Under the pieces are notes generated by a model, which saw nothing but the letters and a program-made list of their open reading frames with translations, made no database searches and was not told where the DNA came from. Positions 21,421 to 33,620 of a DNA stretch of 64,000 nucleotides are shown piece by piece. The position numbers were made by a program, and so were the translations under genes. Origin of the DNA: Amylostereum areolatum (lineage: Eukaryota > Basidiomycota > Agaricomycetes > Russulales > Stereaceae); the NCBI GenBank assembly GCA_012932865.1, contig SAXG01000011.1, forward strand, positions 930,001-994,000, given 5' to 3'. Numbering within the stretch: position 1 is the stretch's first letter; each line of letters opens with the position of its first letter.

Positions 21421-22326
21421 TCCACATTTTCCACACTCACCGCACCTCCGCCCGTGCGACCACGCAGGAAACTGCGCCTATCTCTCCTCACAGGACATGA
21501 GATACACACGCATTGAGCAGCGCACACCGCTGTCCGACCTCCTCGATCTCGACCCTCCGCCTACGTTCGACACGGATGAGAACCAACGTATTGAATTCTA
21601 CGCTCAGAACCGCCTACCGGCCCTCCCACTGATCCTCGCCCTCGGGGTCAACTGGAGAACCCGCGCTCGTCTTCCGCGCTCTCCCTTTCCTCTATTCTAT
21701 ACCACTCATCTGCGAGGACATTGAGGCATGTCTCCATTTAGAGCAGGTGCAGGACAACTTGGGATACCACGAATGAAAGTGTCGTGCGGAAAAGGAGCCT
21801 GCGGGCGAAGGCCTCTCAACGCTCGAAACATGGGATGTTCTCCGTACCAAGGTGCGTGTACTTGGGATGGTGGTAAGGGGTTTCTCCTATGGATTTCCTG
21901 GTTGAATCCTTACCGCCCGTGTGGGGCCGTAGTTGTTTCCTGGAGGCCGCGTCGTTCTCAGGCTGGTAAGTTCTCGACGCGTGGATCGCAAGTGACAAGG
22001 ACAAGCGAACGAACCCGCCCAATATGGCACGAAACAATGAACGCCGTTCTTTGAACTACCCCCAGCCTGGAGACGAAATCGGGCTGGAAAGAAAGGGGTG
22101 GAGTTCGGGCACGGTACTCGTCGGTAAGCGTTGTGAATTGGTAGTGGGGAGAGAATCGTGGAAGAATAAGATACTGATAATGATATGTGCGTGCGTTTGT
22201 TGCGCTGGACTGGGATACAGGGAGAGGCGAGCGTGAAGTGTCCTGGCACGCACTGGTGAAATCCTCAGGCCCGAGGATGCAAAGTTACACACCGCCATGA
22301 CGCTGAGAGAGGCCCGCCGCCCGACA
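21421..22326. other. No supported gene
   Basis: A 75-codon plus-strand frame at 21497-21724 looks protein-like at its start (SDLLDLDPPPTFDTDENQRI) but has no recognisable continuation. The rest shows only short frames. Confidence 0.5.
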
Positions 22327-23019
22327 TCAAGGCAGAACGACGTACCCATCGTACCCATCGTCGGCCCTTCCCACTGCCTCTCCCTCATCGCGTGTTTCCG
22401 CCGCTCCCTTCAACGTCTCTCTCACCGCCCTCGTCTCTTCCCTCGCCGCCTCGACCTCCCTTCTCATCACCTCCCTCGCTTCGTCGATCTCCCGCCTCGC
22501 CTCGTACCTCGCAATTTCGACCTCGTACCTCGCGTCCTCCTTCGCCTTCTCCACCTCGTATTCCACCATGTAACGCACCCACATCTTCTCAGCCTGCGCC
22601 TCGTCCTTCCTCCACGCTCTCTCTTCATTCGCCTTGGTTCGGACCCTCGTGATCTCTCCCCACGCATCCCCCCACGCCTTCCGCACCTCCGCTTCCTTCT
22701 CCTCCTTCACCCTCTTGACCTCCGCCCTCGCCTTCGCGACCTCGACCCACGCGTTCCTGGCCTCCTCCCTCGCCTTCGTACACTCCTCCTTCGCCTCCGT
22801 CTTCACCTTCGTCATCTCCGCCTTCGTCTTCCGCGCCTTCCTCCGTTCGATGTCGCCGAGGATGTCCAGAAGCCATTTGATGTCCCCGGAGTTGGGTAAC
22901 CCGCACGCGGACGACAGGACCGCGAGATCAAAGCGTTTGGTGGCCGGCGTGCGGGAGGTAGAGGCGGCGGAGGACGGCGCGATTGTGTCCGCGTCAGAGA
23001 GCGCGGATGTATCCGGCAT
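22327..23019 (-). CDS. Coiled-coil protein related to copies 1 and 2, without membrane tail (family copy 3)
   Basis: Single exon, 230 residues, starting MPDTSALSDADT at 23019, which matches the MADT starts of the other family members in position and style. After a Ser/Thr/Ala-rich N terminus a short globular-looking region (LPNSGDIKWLLDILGDIERR) is followed by about 130 residues of charged coiled coil (EECTKAREEARNAW, EVAKARAEVKRVKEE). The heptads are diverged and not encoded by a DNA repeat. It ends DDGYDGYVVLP with no hydrophobic anchor. A longer frame extends upstream to 23211, but its similarity to the others before the M is in their transcribed leaders, so I prefer 23019. Function unknown. 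Confidence 0.65.
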   Translation of the reverse strand: MPDTSALSDADTIAPSSAASTSRTPATKRFDLAVLSSACGLPNSGDIKWLLDILGDIERRKARKTKAEMTKVKTEAKEECTKAREEARNAWVEVAKARAEVKRVKEEKEAEVRKAWGDAWGEITRVRTKANEERAWRKDEAQAEKMWVRYMVEYEVEKAKEDARYEVEIARYEARREIDEAREVMRREVEAAREETRAVRETLKGAAETRDEGEAVGRADDGYDGYVVLP

Positions 23020-25312
23020 GGTTGAGAAGAACGACGTGGATTTTGCGTCTGTGGCGAGTGGCGAGGAGATATAGGGGCGCGGCTCGAGGCTGCGAGCAAG
23101 CCGCTGGGAAGGGTTACGAGGTTGGGCGAAAATGTGCGGGACGAAACGGCGAAGATGAACGTTGGCGATGATGGGGGAGGGTACGGTGCAGGATCGGGTG
23201 TCCGTGGCCATGCGCGGGCGAACGGAAAAGTGAGAAGCTTCAGGAGGGAGAAAGAAGAGAGTCGAAAAAGGAACCGCCGGGGGATTGGCCAGGGGCCGAC
23301 TTATGGAACGCCGGGGGGATTTAGCTTTTTCGGTTTTTGTCCACTGCCGCCGGCCGGACCTCGTGGCTTATGTAACGTGCTCGCTACTGAGGCTACGTCA
23401 TCGACAACGTTGACCGGAACTTCAACTTTCGCTGAGCGCTGAGCTCTCCTCATACCCTCGACGCGGTCAACATCTTACTTATCTATGCGCTCATCCGCTA
23501 TTGAGCATCCCAGAACGAAAGCTTCAACAAGCAATCCACAACTGGTCGGCTCTTTTTCTAGATCAAACGAGCGACGATGGCAATTCTCAGGGTAGAGCTA
23601 TACCAGAGCGGCCGTCTTCTGATAAGGTCTTCGACTGGAGACTAGGGCAGGGCCCACATAAACAGCTTCGACCGAGGACTTGATCCGCGAAACCGGAGGG
23701 CGTGTCCATTTCATTCGTCGCCTTCTCCGCGGGTGCTGGACGACTGACTGACGCACAGGCTGTACTCGTCCGGTCATGACACTCCCGTGGGATCGATGCC
23801 GCGCCGTTGACATTGGTAGCTCTCATACAGGCAAGTCAGCTTACGAGGTGTGGTAGGAATCGGGTCATCTAGCTGATCGGCGCTGCATAAGCGCTCTTTC
23901 TGCCTGGAGACATCTGATGTGCTTTTCGACAAGGACTTCCCGCCGAAACCCACCCTTTCCCCACATCGCTCACGCTGCAAATCTTCCCGCTAGATGTTCT
24001 TCGAAATTGAGTACATCCTCCTATGCGCTCCCGTTCATGCGGCGGTTCGTGATCCCTGCGAGGTCGAAATTCGCCTGTCCGTATCTAGACACAAATACGG
24101 GTGCGTGAGCATCGATCCTCCCCGTTCCGCTGCTTAACGTGTGTAGTAGCTGACAGCCCGAGGCTCACCGTATATTCTGGTATACTCACACGCCCAGAAC
24201 CGACCCGACGGCCGCGATCGCCATGTAGACCACACTCGACAGCAGGACCGTGAAGGCGGTACAGAACATGCCGACACGACTAAGGAGCATCGCGACCTTG
24301 CCGATAATGTCGAGCAAAGCCGCGATGGTACGCGGCACATTTGTCCTCACCACACCGAACGCGAAGGTGAGAGCTCTCCGCATGAGAGGAAGCATCGTCG
24401 CGTCTTCGGCAATGGGACGCAAAGCATTCGTGCTGGTATGTTGGTGGTCATTGACATCTTCAGAGTACGAAGCAGAATGTTGGTGTGTGCGAAAATGCAA
24501 GGGGAGTAGAGGCTGTGGATGCGGGAGACGAGGCCTGGGCCTCAGTGACCGAAAAGTGTTCTCGGATGTCCTGAACATGAGAGGAAAGTTGAATGGTCGT
24601 TGGAATACACGGTCAGAGCCCCCTTCATAAAGCCCCTAGTTGGCGCCTCACCGCTGCCCCCCGACCACGGTGCCTGAGTGTATGTGCTATTATGTGCAAG
24701 TACGCGCCTATATTGCAGTAATCCCCGTTGTGGATGGTCACTGGCATGCTTTCGTGTGTTATTTAAGGTTAATCTAAATTGGTGAATGTGAACGTGTACA
24801 TCTCAATAAGGTAGTGTTGCCGCTGGGCTCGGGATAAGCCCAGGCCCATTTCGTTGGGTTGGGCTGGGTTGACGACCCAGTGGAGCTGGGCTGGCTGGGC
24901 TTTGATGCCATTGCATCATTTGCTGACAAATTGCTGTTTCAGGACGTGACAGGCGAGTGACGGGCGTCTTCGCTTCAATCGATCAGGTGACTGCTATGAA
25001 GTTCAGGAACGTGCTCGCGTTGACGCGTCAACAGCGACGTTCGTACACGCCTGTACGCACCGTGCTTTCCTTCCACCACGACATGGCAGGAATCCATCCG
25101 TCAACGATCTGTTCTACGGTCGGAAAAGAGGTGCGTGGTTCCCTTAAACCCCAGGATGGTGTCTCACTTCTCAACAACCCAGAAAATCTCGATGTTCTAA
25201 ACCAACAGTAGTTGGTGCCATTTCAGACGGTCGATCGGCCACCGAGAACCCACCATCAGTGGCATCCGACGAAGTGGACAAGTGGCAGGAGGCTGAAGAG
25301 CTTGCGCGGGAT
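23020..25312. other. Intergenic region, no supported gene; one hydrophobic minus-strand frame
   Basis: The only frame with some appeal is on the minus strand at 24396-24186, reading MLPLMRRALTF and ending with hydrophobic MFCTAFTVLLSSVVYMAIAA. It could be a small membrane protein or chance. Near 24830-24900 there is a GGGCT-rich low-complexity stretch. Nothing else is recognised. Confidence 0.4.
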
Positions 25313-25769
25313 TGTCATGAACGGTCTATAATTTTCTTTTTACTTTACATCGGTTACACGCTTTAGGACTTATTGGCTTATCACCGGCCCAGCTCCACTT
25401 CGGCCCGGACCCGGTTCATCTATATCCCACCCGGACCCACGTGACTCATCTTGGCCTGGGTCTGACTCCTTTCCCCTGACTCATGCTGTACAATACTGAC
25501 TCATGCTGCGCTCTTTTACATACGACTGCTTACTTATACTTGGTCTGCTTACTGATCGCCGTGTATTGGTTGCTTACCTAAGTCTCTCTCCTCTCATGTA
25601 TATAAGGCTCCCTCTCGCTGTACATATTCCCTATCTCGAGCTAGTCAATTCTACCGATTTTGCTTGCTTTCCCTCGTCTGTCGCCGTGTCTGATCGGCTC
25701 CCCTCTGTCGTCCTCTTCCTCTGTCAGCTTTGTCGTAACTTGGTGCTGTCACACTAGTCATTGCTGACA
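25313..25769 (+). repeat. LTR 1 (family 1), 5' LTR of element A
   Basis: 457 bp, beginning TGTCATGAACGG and ending ATTGCTGACA, with TATATAA at 25599-25605. The following internal sequence TAAGCTCGAGAT is the same primer-binding region as in element B. Four other copies of this LTR lie in the window. Confidence 0.9.
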
Positions 25770-26240
25770 TAAGCTCGAGATCTCCTTATCCTTGCACCAC
25801 CCTACGACCGTCCCTACGTACTGTAGCGTAGTAGTAGTAGTACCCGTCTGGTACTGACTTCATTCTTCCCCCGTGCCGCCCTAGACCGTTGCCCCCAGAG
25901 TACGCGACTCGTTACCCTGACATTGTGGTCGTGCGCACGTATACCGGTGCCGGCTTGACGTTTCCTCGAAACATTACACCTACTCGCGACTCTCCAATAC
26001 CAGGAGTTGAAAGCTCAGAGGTGACAGTAGAAGGTGCACCTTTGGTGTAGGAAACGAGTAAAAGCGGCGAAAGGAAAGCGGTTTAGGAAGTCTTTGGGCT
26101 CGTGTCCCCTAGACGAAGAGACAGCCAACAGGTCGAGAAGACTGAGGCAGACCGTCTTGCGATCTCATAACAGAACCACCTTCCCTCGACAAAATCTTCC
26201 CTTGCCGCACAGACTAACCATTTCGACTGGGGGCTCGTGC

Positions 26241-26557
26241 ATGGAAGATTGGTGCTCGCAAGTACAAGAATTCATCCCCATCAGCGATGACGCTATCATC
26301 TCCCTCATCAACGAATCTAAAGACCCTTGGGCCTGGCACAATTGGAAGGCTGCCCTCAGCGTAGAAGAACTTGAAGACTCCATCATAGACGTCCACTTCT
26401 ATCGCCTCAAAATAAGCGAACAAGGAACCGGAAACCGCTACGTCCACTTCTGCCCATACGTCACCTACCGCTACAAACTCGAGCAACCCCCAAAGTCCTT
26501 CTACGCGCCCAACGAGAAAATACCAGTGGACACTCGACACACCCACCGCCTCCTTAC
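26241..26557 (+). pseudogene. N-terminal Gag-region ORF of element A, truncated by element C
   Basis: It starts MEDWCSQVQEFIPIS at an ATG that element B has lost (ATA there). It covers the conserved SFYAPNEKIPVDTRHTHR segment and breaks at RLLT, where the LTR of element C begins; the frame then runs into LTR sequence and stops at 26651. An ORF of this kind precedes the capsid region in both copies. I do not recognise a named domain in it. Confidence 0.7.
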
Positions 26558-26977
26558 TGTCAGAAACGCAGTTTATGAGACCGATGAACCGCCTAAGTCG
26601 CGACAATGGGAGGAGCGAGAAGAAAATAGATTCGAGAGTGCCGGGGTCTAGGGTAGTGCAACGTGCGCTACAGTACCGTATGACGAGATGGACAGTCTGA
26701 GGAAAAGGGAAAAGGGATACTGTCCTTATATACAAGTGGGAATGATGGTGCGATGCGATGCGATAGTGGTGCGAGTGGGGGGAACAATAAGAAAGGGGTC
26801 ATGGGGAGGAGGACGGAAGTCCGGAGCAATGATGTCATAGATAAGGGTGCGGAACGCCGTTCGGAAGTCCGGGCAATGACGTCGTTGGAGCATGTGATGC
26901 GAAGGAAAGTCATGTGCCGTGACACGTCGCGTGTACAAGGTCTGCAAACGAAGAAAGAAATGGAGCGATCCGTGACA
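26558..26977 (-). repeat. 3' LTR of element C
   Basis: 420 bp with TGT..ACA ends. It differs from its partner at 33201-33620 by a modest number of substitutions, including in the CCGTTCGG/CCGCTCGG region, so the element is not very recent. Confidence 0.9.
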
Positions 26978-26994
26978 TTACCCCCCCTTTAAGA

Positions 26995-29900
26995 CGCACT
27001 TTCGCCTGGAGCGCGATGTCATCTGCAAGGGTGGATGCGAGAAAATCGTCAAAGGAGATGCCGAGGGAACGCACAGGGCGGGGCGCATTTGGATGGCGCT
27101 TGTGGAAAGCGTCAATCATGTCGGTAACCTTTGAGAGCGACGAACGCGGGAGCCAGGTGTTTTCGGAGTCGGGATAGCCGGCCCACTTGACGAGGTACTG
27201 AATACCTTTCTTGTTACGAGTTGGTTTAGAGTCGACAATGTCTTCAACGTCGTATTCTTCTTCATCGTCGATGAGGTCTGGTGGCGGCTGTTCATAATTT
27301 GGCCCGTGAGCGGCTGTCTCCTTGTACGCGGTGAGCAGCGAGGCATGGAAGACGGATGTATTCGCCACGTCTTTGGCAGCTCAAGCGGTAGTTGACTGGG
27401 CTGATGACGTCAATGATTTCGAAGGGTCCAAATCGTTTGGCAGCAAGCTTAGCTTTCGGTCTCTCGTCTTCTTCAGATTTTTGTTCCTTCTAGCCATACT
27501 TTGTCTCCGACGGCAAACTGCGTTATTCGCTGACCGTGTCGCCATTGTAGTGCTTCATCAATTCTGATCGAGGGCAAGGCTGGCCTTGATCCCTGTCGGA
27601 CTTCTTCAAGTTGACGGAGGCTTTCTTCAACTGCGGGGACCTTGAGGACGGGTTTACGGATGGGTACATTTTCGGAGGAAGCCGTAGAGGACTTCAAAGG
27701 GAGCCTTTCCAGTAGCTGCATGGTGTCGAGAGTTGTGAGAAAACCGAAGAAGGCAACCACTTCACCCAGTCGTCTTGACGGTAGTTGCAGAATACTCGCA
27801 GGAACTGCTCGAGGTTCTGGTTCTCGGCTTCGGTTTGGCCGTCTGCTGTGGGTGATACGCGTGCTGAGGGCGACTTGATCCCGAGCTTCTCGTTGAGTAC
27901 GCATCACCTGTCCAGCAAATTGGGGTCCACAATCCGAGATATCTTGTCTGCTAAGCCGTAGTGTCGGTATACCTTGTCGAAGAGAATGTCGGCCGTGCCA
28001 TCGCTGTGATCTTCGTTGTACATGGGTGGTAACCACCATCTTTGGTGAGGCGATCGACCACGACATTGACGGCGTTATAGCCTTCGCAGTCAGGGAGTTC
28101 AACAATGAAGTCAGTGGAGATGACACCAAATGGTCGATCGGTACTTCGTTTGGGATCATGTCGACGTGGGGTCGGCTGCTCTGTGTCTTCGTCGACTGGC
28201 AGGTTGCGCATCCTGCTACAAATTCGCGGACAAAGCACAGACATGCCAGGCCACCAATATTCACACTCACAAGCTCGTAAGTCTTGAAGCGACCGGGGTG
28301 TCCAGCCAGGGCGATTCATGGACATTTTGACAAGTCGCGTCGCAACTCGTCATCCGCAGGGACGTATACCTTTCCTCTAAACAGGACCAGGCCTTCTTCG
28401 TAGTTCCACCTTGAAGGTTCTTGACGAGTGTACGTGGTCCGTTTCGTAAGATGGCGTCCGGGGCTTGAACGACCTCGATGTCCTTGGTTTTGCATCACGG
28501 ATACGTCGTCGGAGTTCGACATCACCGAGGGAGGTTACTGCTCCTGGCCTTGTTGCGCGTACTGGAAGTATTGGTTCAAGCAAGACGCGCTCCTTGTTGT
28601 CATTTTCAACACCATTCTTGTGATCGGGTCGTCGAGACATTGGATCCGGGCGGTGGGAAATTCCTGGTTTATGAACGAGCGAGAAGTCAAATCGAGTGAG
28701 GAATAGAGCCCAACGTGCCTGTCGGCGGCTCAGCTTCTGTGCCGTCTTGAAGTGCTCCAGGTTCTTGTGATCTCCAGATTTCGACGGTTGTCGGGGGCGC
28801 CTTCGAGTGTAGTGGCCCAGCTTCAAGTGCCACGGATGATCGCAAGCACTCCTTGTCGTAGATGTCGTAGTTCCGTTCCGGTTCCGATAGGGCCTTGGAC
28901 AGATACACCACTGGATGCCAGTGACCGTCGTCGCCTTTCTGCGAGAGTATACCTCCAGTAGCAAAGTCCAGGCATCGACTTCAACGAGGTAAGGCTTCTT
29001 TGGGTCAGGCATGACCAAGAACGGGGGAGGAAGTAAACGCAGCTTCAGTGCGTCAAACCAGTTTGGCATCCGTCGACCAGTCCCATGTGCAGTCCTTCTT
29101 TGTCAGATCAAATAGGGGCCGTGCCACCTTGGAGAAGTCCTTGATGAAACGTCGGTAGAAGTTGCCAAAGCGAGGAGATGCACATCTTTGACCGTTCGGT
29201 GTGTCGGCCAGTCCTGAATACCTGCTACCTTGACGGGGTCCATAGCGATCTTGTCGTGCGAGATGATGAGTCCGAGTATTCGACAGAGTCTTGCTCAAAT
29301 GCATTTCTCCGGCTTGAAGGACGAGGGTCCGTATGCTTGCAAACGCTGCAGAACCTGCCGCACTATGGCACGGTGTTCGTCCATGGTGCGAGTGAACACC
29401 AAGATGTCGTCCATATAGATGATGACCTTGCCCGAGTCGATGAGATCCTTGAACAGTTCATTCATCATTGCCTGAAATGTTTGCAGGGGAGTTCATAAGC
29501 CCAAAAAACATCACCGTAGTTCGAAGAGACGAGATTCGTTGAACGCAGCCTTCCACTCGTCGCCTTCCTTGATGCGGACATTGTTGTAGCCCAGCGAACA
29601 TCCATCTTGAGAAGATCTTTGCAACCTTGAGGCGGTCGACAATTTCAGAGATCAGTGGCAATGGGTATTCATTCTTGACAGTGCTGCCTTGTTTATTCTC
29701 GATAGTCCTGTACGGGACGCAGCTTTCCATCCTTTTTCTTCACAAAGAAAAGAACGGACTCGCCTGAGGTGACTTCGATGGGCGGATATAGCCCTTCTTC
29801 AGGTGGTCATCGAGGAAGGTGTCGAGCGGTTCGATCTGCCTCGGAAGTGAGAGGGGGTAGATCTTGCACGGTTTGGGTTCAAAGCCGTCTTTCATGTCGA

Positions 29901-30700
29901 TAGCATGGTCCCATGGTCGTCGGTCAGGAAGTCGCTCGGGAGGTTTTCTTGTCGAATACAGGCGCAAAGTCGCGGTACGGCGGGGGACTAAGTCTTCAAA
30001 GGTTTGCGGGCGTGCGTTCTCTTTTGAATGCTCTGCAAGCTCCTGCGCTTTTGTAAAGCCCGCGCGGATGGGTATTGCATCTGGATTAGGACCGTCGGTT
30101 TCAGGGAGGATTCCGGCGTGGCGTAGTCCATTGATCCCAGTCTCGGAATACCATGGGCCACTCGTCGTCGTCTTCAGTGAAGAAGTCGTGCGGGTAGAGG
30201 GGAGCGATGGACCGTGCGGACGCGAACACCTTTGACTCTGCGTGCAGGAATAACATAAGTGGGGACTGGGTCCAGGACACATATGTCGGCTCTGGGAAGG
30301 GATCGTCCACGACGAGAGTGTCCTCGGGGTTTTACCTGCTTCAACCTTACGCTGTGATTGGACCGATGATGGCTTCCGTGGCTTGGTTGCGAGGTTCGTC
30401 ACAGGAGTTTGGACAGAGTGCACGAGGGAGGGCAGCGGAGCATGTCAACACGGTCTCGTTGCCAGTCTATGGTGGGATTGTGCTCGTCGAGCCAGTCTGT
30501 TCCAAGGATCATGTCATGATCACCAATGTCGGTGATGAAGAACTCAGCTCTTCCTCATGGTACGCCTTTGAATCTTGCGAGTATATCCGGATCCGCTGGG
30601 TCGTTGTGTCGCGTACCCAGCCCCATGACGTTCTCGGTGCCATCCACATTACGCACGGGGAACGGGTTTTCTAGTTTTCTTGTGGTGAGCTTCTTGCGTT
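26995..30700 (-). pseudogene. Degenerate pol of element C (protease to chromodomain)
   Basis: Reading leftwards on the minus strand, pieces in changing frames match Gypsy pol. Near 30500 is a protease-end motif MILGTDWLDEHNP. Reverse transcriptase follows, with the catalytic IIYMDDILVFT near 29410. RNase H comes next, with KALSEPERNYDIYDKECL near 28880. Integrase then shows VISTDFIVELPDCEGYNAV near 28090. Last is a chromodomain, EEEYDVEDIVDSK and YLVKWAGYPDSENTW, near 27260-27160. Frames change at least half a dozen times, so no functional polyprotein can be made. The terminal chromodomain marks it as a chromovirus, a group that targets integration to modified chromatin. Confidence 0.8.
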
Positions 30701-30960
30701 CGACGAAGCTTCGGTTCAGGATAATTCCTTCTGCGCGCTATCAAGCAGCGCGTCGCGTCGATTTCTCTTTTGGTAACTCGTCCGATCAGCTTGACTTTGA
30801 GCGTGATCGATGGTGTTTGCTGTTCTTGGTGACAGTAGACAGATACAAACACGGGGGATACGATTGCTCACAGGTATGCATGGATGATAATACAGCGAAA
30901 CGATTCGACGATGATACCAAAAGTCCTTTGCCTCCACCAGACGACGCGACTGGGGGCGTT

Positions 30961-32200
30961 TCAAAAATCCTGCGATTCCAGGATGTCCTTCAACAGCGCT
31001 ACTGCCTGCTCCTTGCCTTCCGCGTCCAGATCCTTCAGCTGGCGAGTGATCGCCGCGATGGTTTTGGATGGGTCGGGAGCTGCTTTCGCAGTGGACGGAG
31101 CCGTGTTCCTCGGCAGGGGAGGGGCCTTGGACCCAGTCTCTACTGCGCCCACCCATCGCGCGCTCGAGTCGCGGTTGGGGCAGTCGCGAGAGACGTGACC
31201 GGCTTGTCGACACAGAGAGCACTTGCCTTCGCGCATCATCTTTGCGCGCTATCGTCGTCCGTTCAGCTTTGCAGGGCGGGTCGAGGTGTTGGTGAAGGCG
31301 CCGACTCGGCGCGACGAGGAGTCGTTGGTCGAACCGTTCGAGGTGAGCGCGACAGCCCCCTTGGACTGACTGCTCTCTCCTCTCCGGGTTCTCTTCGAGC
31401 CACTGGTGGTGATGCGGCGGGCCGCGCTCCTTCCACTCCGCGAGCTTGGTGGGGAACGGGTACGACCGGGCCACCTGCTTGCCGAGGTCACGCTGAAGTC
31501 CCTTCTTGAAGAAGTGGATTAGCGCCTCATCGTCGTACGCCGACATGGTTGCCAGCATCTCAAACTCGGTGATAAAGTCAGTGACGCCCCGGGTGGTCAT
31601 TGCGAGCTCGTTGATCTTACGCTGAGCCTCTATCTTCGGATCGACGGGCACGAAGTCTTTGCCAAACCTCTCGAAGAGCTCTTTGTAGGAGCTATAGTGG
31701 AGTGTTGGGGGCGTGGGGTCGAGGGTGTCGGTGTCTTCCTTCTCGTCTTCGTCGGCGAAGAGTTCCATGCGGCGATGCGTGGCCCAGGCTTTCGCCGTGT
31801 CGTCCTCCATCAGGCTGAGGAGGAGCATCATCTTGGCGTCATCTGTGGCATAAACATCCTTGTTAACGCGCAGGAACATGCGGAGCTCGAGGGAGAACCG
31901 GAGGGTGTCGCGTCTATCGCCTTTGAATGGTTTTGGCTTGGGGCCGATCTCCCGCTTGGAGACGGCAGGTTTGGATTCGGCGTCGGACATCTTGTCGAAG
32001 GGGAGGGGGACGGTGAGGGATTGGGCGAGTTCTTGATCAAGGCGGCGTAGGGTTTCTCGTCGGCGTTCTTCTGCTTCTTCAACTTCGTCCTCAACTTGTT
32101 TTGCGACAAGGAAGTCGGCGGGGGTGAGGAATTTCTGGTTATGATGCCACGACCAGTGATCTTGGACGGGACTGAACGAAGTGGGCTGCCACTCAACTAC
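30961..32200 (-). pseudogene. Degenerate gag of element C
   Basis: The capsid-like part (about 32100-31420) includes PKPFKGDRRDTLRFSLEL and FGKDFVPVDPKIEAQRKI. A frame change near 31420 separates it from the nucleocapsid zinc knuckle CSLCRQAGHVSRDC (CX2CX4HX4C, about 31225-31180) and a coiled C terminus ending at 30961. Further upstream, to about 33180, is a leader ORF comparable in position to the N-terminal Gag region of element B, with a Pro-rich end. Confidence 0.75.
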
Positions 32201-33187
32201 TGATCGTCCTGGGGTTCCATTCTTGTTCCGTCTATAGGCGTACCACTTCCCAGTTGTGTCGTTGTGGTTGATCCCTTCTGGGACTTCGATTACAGTACGT
32301 CGACGGGGTGGGGGCGAGTTGGTCGGAGGGGGGGTTCAGGAAGCGCTGTAGAGAACGTCCGCAGCGGTGGCAAAATCCGATTCTTCGACGTAGGGTTGTT
32401 CGTCGCGGTCGTCGAAGTACCAGTCTCGACGTTGCCGGTTTGGTTCGTTGTGCAGCCAACGTACGGATTCTTTAGTCTGCTGCGAGGTGAGGATATAGTA
32501 CTCTTCAGGACAGTAGTCTCGAAAGACGCCTGGGGGAAGGTTCGGGGTGGGGGGACGAGGGGCTGTGGAGGACGTGATGATGGTCTAGAAGAAGTCCGCT
32601 GCGATGGGGCGACGGCCGAGGAGTTTCTTGGTGAGGGTAGCCGGCTTTTACTGCCTGGCGGATCTTATGTTCGTGGTGGCGGCGACGAAGGGTCTTACCC
32701 TTGATGGTGGGACGGAGGACTGGTGGCGGGGTGGATTCGGGGGTCCGACGGTTAAACTGGGAGACGGAGGGAAACTGGTTTGGAGGATCGGGTTGGGGGC
32801 GTCTTGGATGAGGTATGTGTGGTAGGTGGGGGCGTGGAGGGTGAATTCAAGGCGTTCGAGATCTACGTTGATGCACGTAGTGATCCGGACGTATAGGGCG
32901 AGGACGACAGTACCATGATCCTGTGCCACCTCCACTCGAAGATGCGGAAGTTGAGGCCGTGCGCGGTCCAGGGATCTTTCTTGCAGAGGTTCTGTACGGG
33001 GACGAGGCAGTTGACGGTGACGGCGTCGGACCAAGGGTAGGGGAGTGGTGCGTCGTCGCGGGGGGTGATCGGCTTTCCGTTGAACGGGAGGAAGACCGGT
33101 GCGTTCGGGAGGTCCGTGGTGGGAGTTTTTAACGTCGTAGAGACGGCAGAGGTAGATGGAGAGAGGGGTGCGAGGTAGGCGTAGGGG

Positions 33188-33198
33188 TAGACTGTCCA
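33188..33198 (-). other. Candidate self-primer binding site of element C
   Basis: The 11-mer TGGACAGTCTA (minus strand) lies two bases inside the 5' LTR. Its complement TAGACTGTCCA occurs in the LTR (33332-33342), 33 nt downstream of the TATATAA box, that is, at the expected 5' end of the RNA. This is the arrangement known from Tf1-type self-priming retrotransposons, where the first 11 nt of the transcript fold back as primer. Confidence 0.7.
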
Positions 33199-33200
33199 GG

Positions 33201-33620
33201 TGTCAGAAACACAGTTTATGAGACCGATGAACCGCCTAAGTCGCGACGATGGGAGGAGCGAGAAGAAAATAGATTCGAGAGTGCCGGGGTCTAGGGTAGT
33301 GCAACGTGCGCTACAGTACCGTATGACGAGATGGACAGTCTAGGGAAAAGGGAAGAGAAACACTGTCCTTATATACAAGTGGGAACGATGGTGCGATGCG
33401 ATGCGATAGTGGTGCGAGCGGGGGGAACAATAGGAAAGGAGTCATGGGGCGGAGGACGAAGGTCCGGAGCAGTGATGTCATAGATAAGGATGCGGAACCC
33501 CGCTCGGAAGTCCGGGCAATGACGTCATTGAAGCATGTGATGCAAGGGAAAGTCATGTGCCGTGACACGTCGCGTGTACGAGGTCTGCAAACGAAGAGAG
33601 AAATGGAGCGATCCGTGACA
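33201..33620 (-). repeat. 5' LTR of element C
   Basis: 420 bp, TGT..ACA ends, with TATATAA on the minus strand at 33369-33375. It is followed directly on the right by element A pol sequence (CAATGGACCTGAC). Confidence 0.9.

Larger units (their letters stand above)
26558..33620 (-). mobile_element. Ty3/Gypsy chromovirus C, degenerate, inserted in element A
   Basis: A minus-strand element bounded by two 420-bp LTRs (33201-33620 is the 5' LTR, 26558-26977 the 3' LTR). Next to the 3' LTR is a polypurine tract (AAAGGGGGGG on the minus strand, 26985-26994), and next to the 5' LTR a self-complementary primer site (33188-33198). Gag, protease, reverse transcriptase, RNase H, integrase and chromodomain are all recognisable but broken by many frameshifts and stops. 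The flanking 5-mers (CTTAC on the left, CAATG on the right) do not match. Confidence 0.85.

Noticed and set aside
30207..31509. Plus-strand frames of 155 and 327 codons within element C
   Set aside because: They are antisense to recognisable gag and protease sequence of the minus-strand element.
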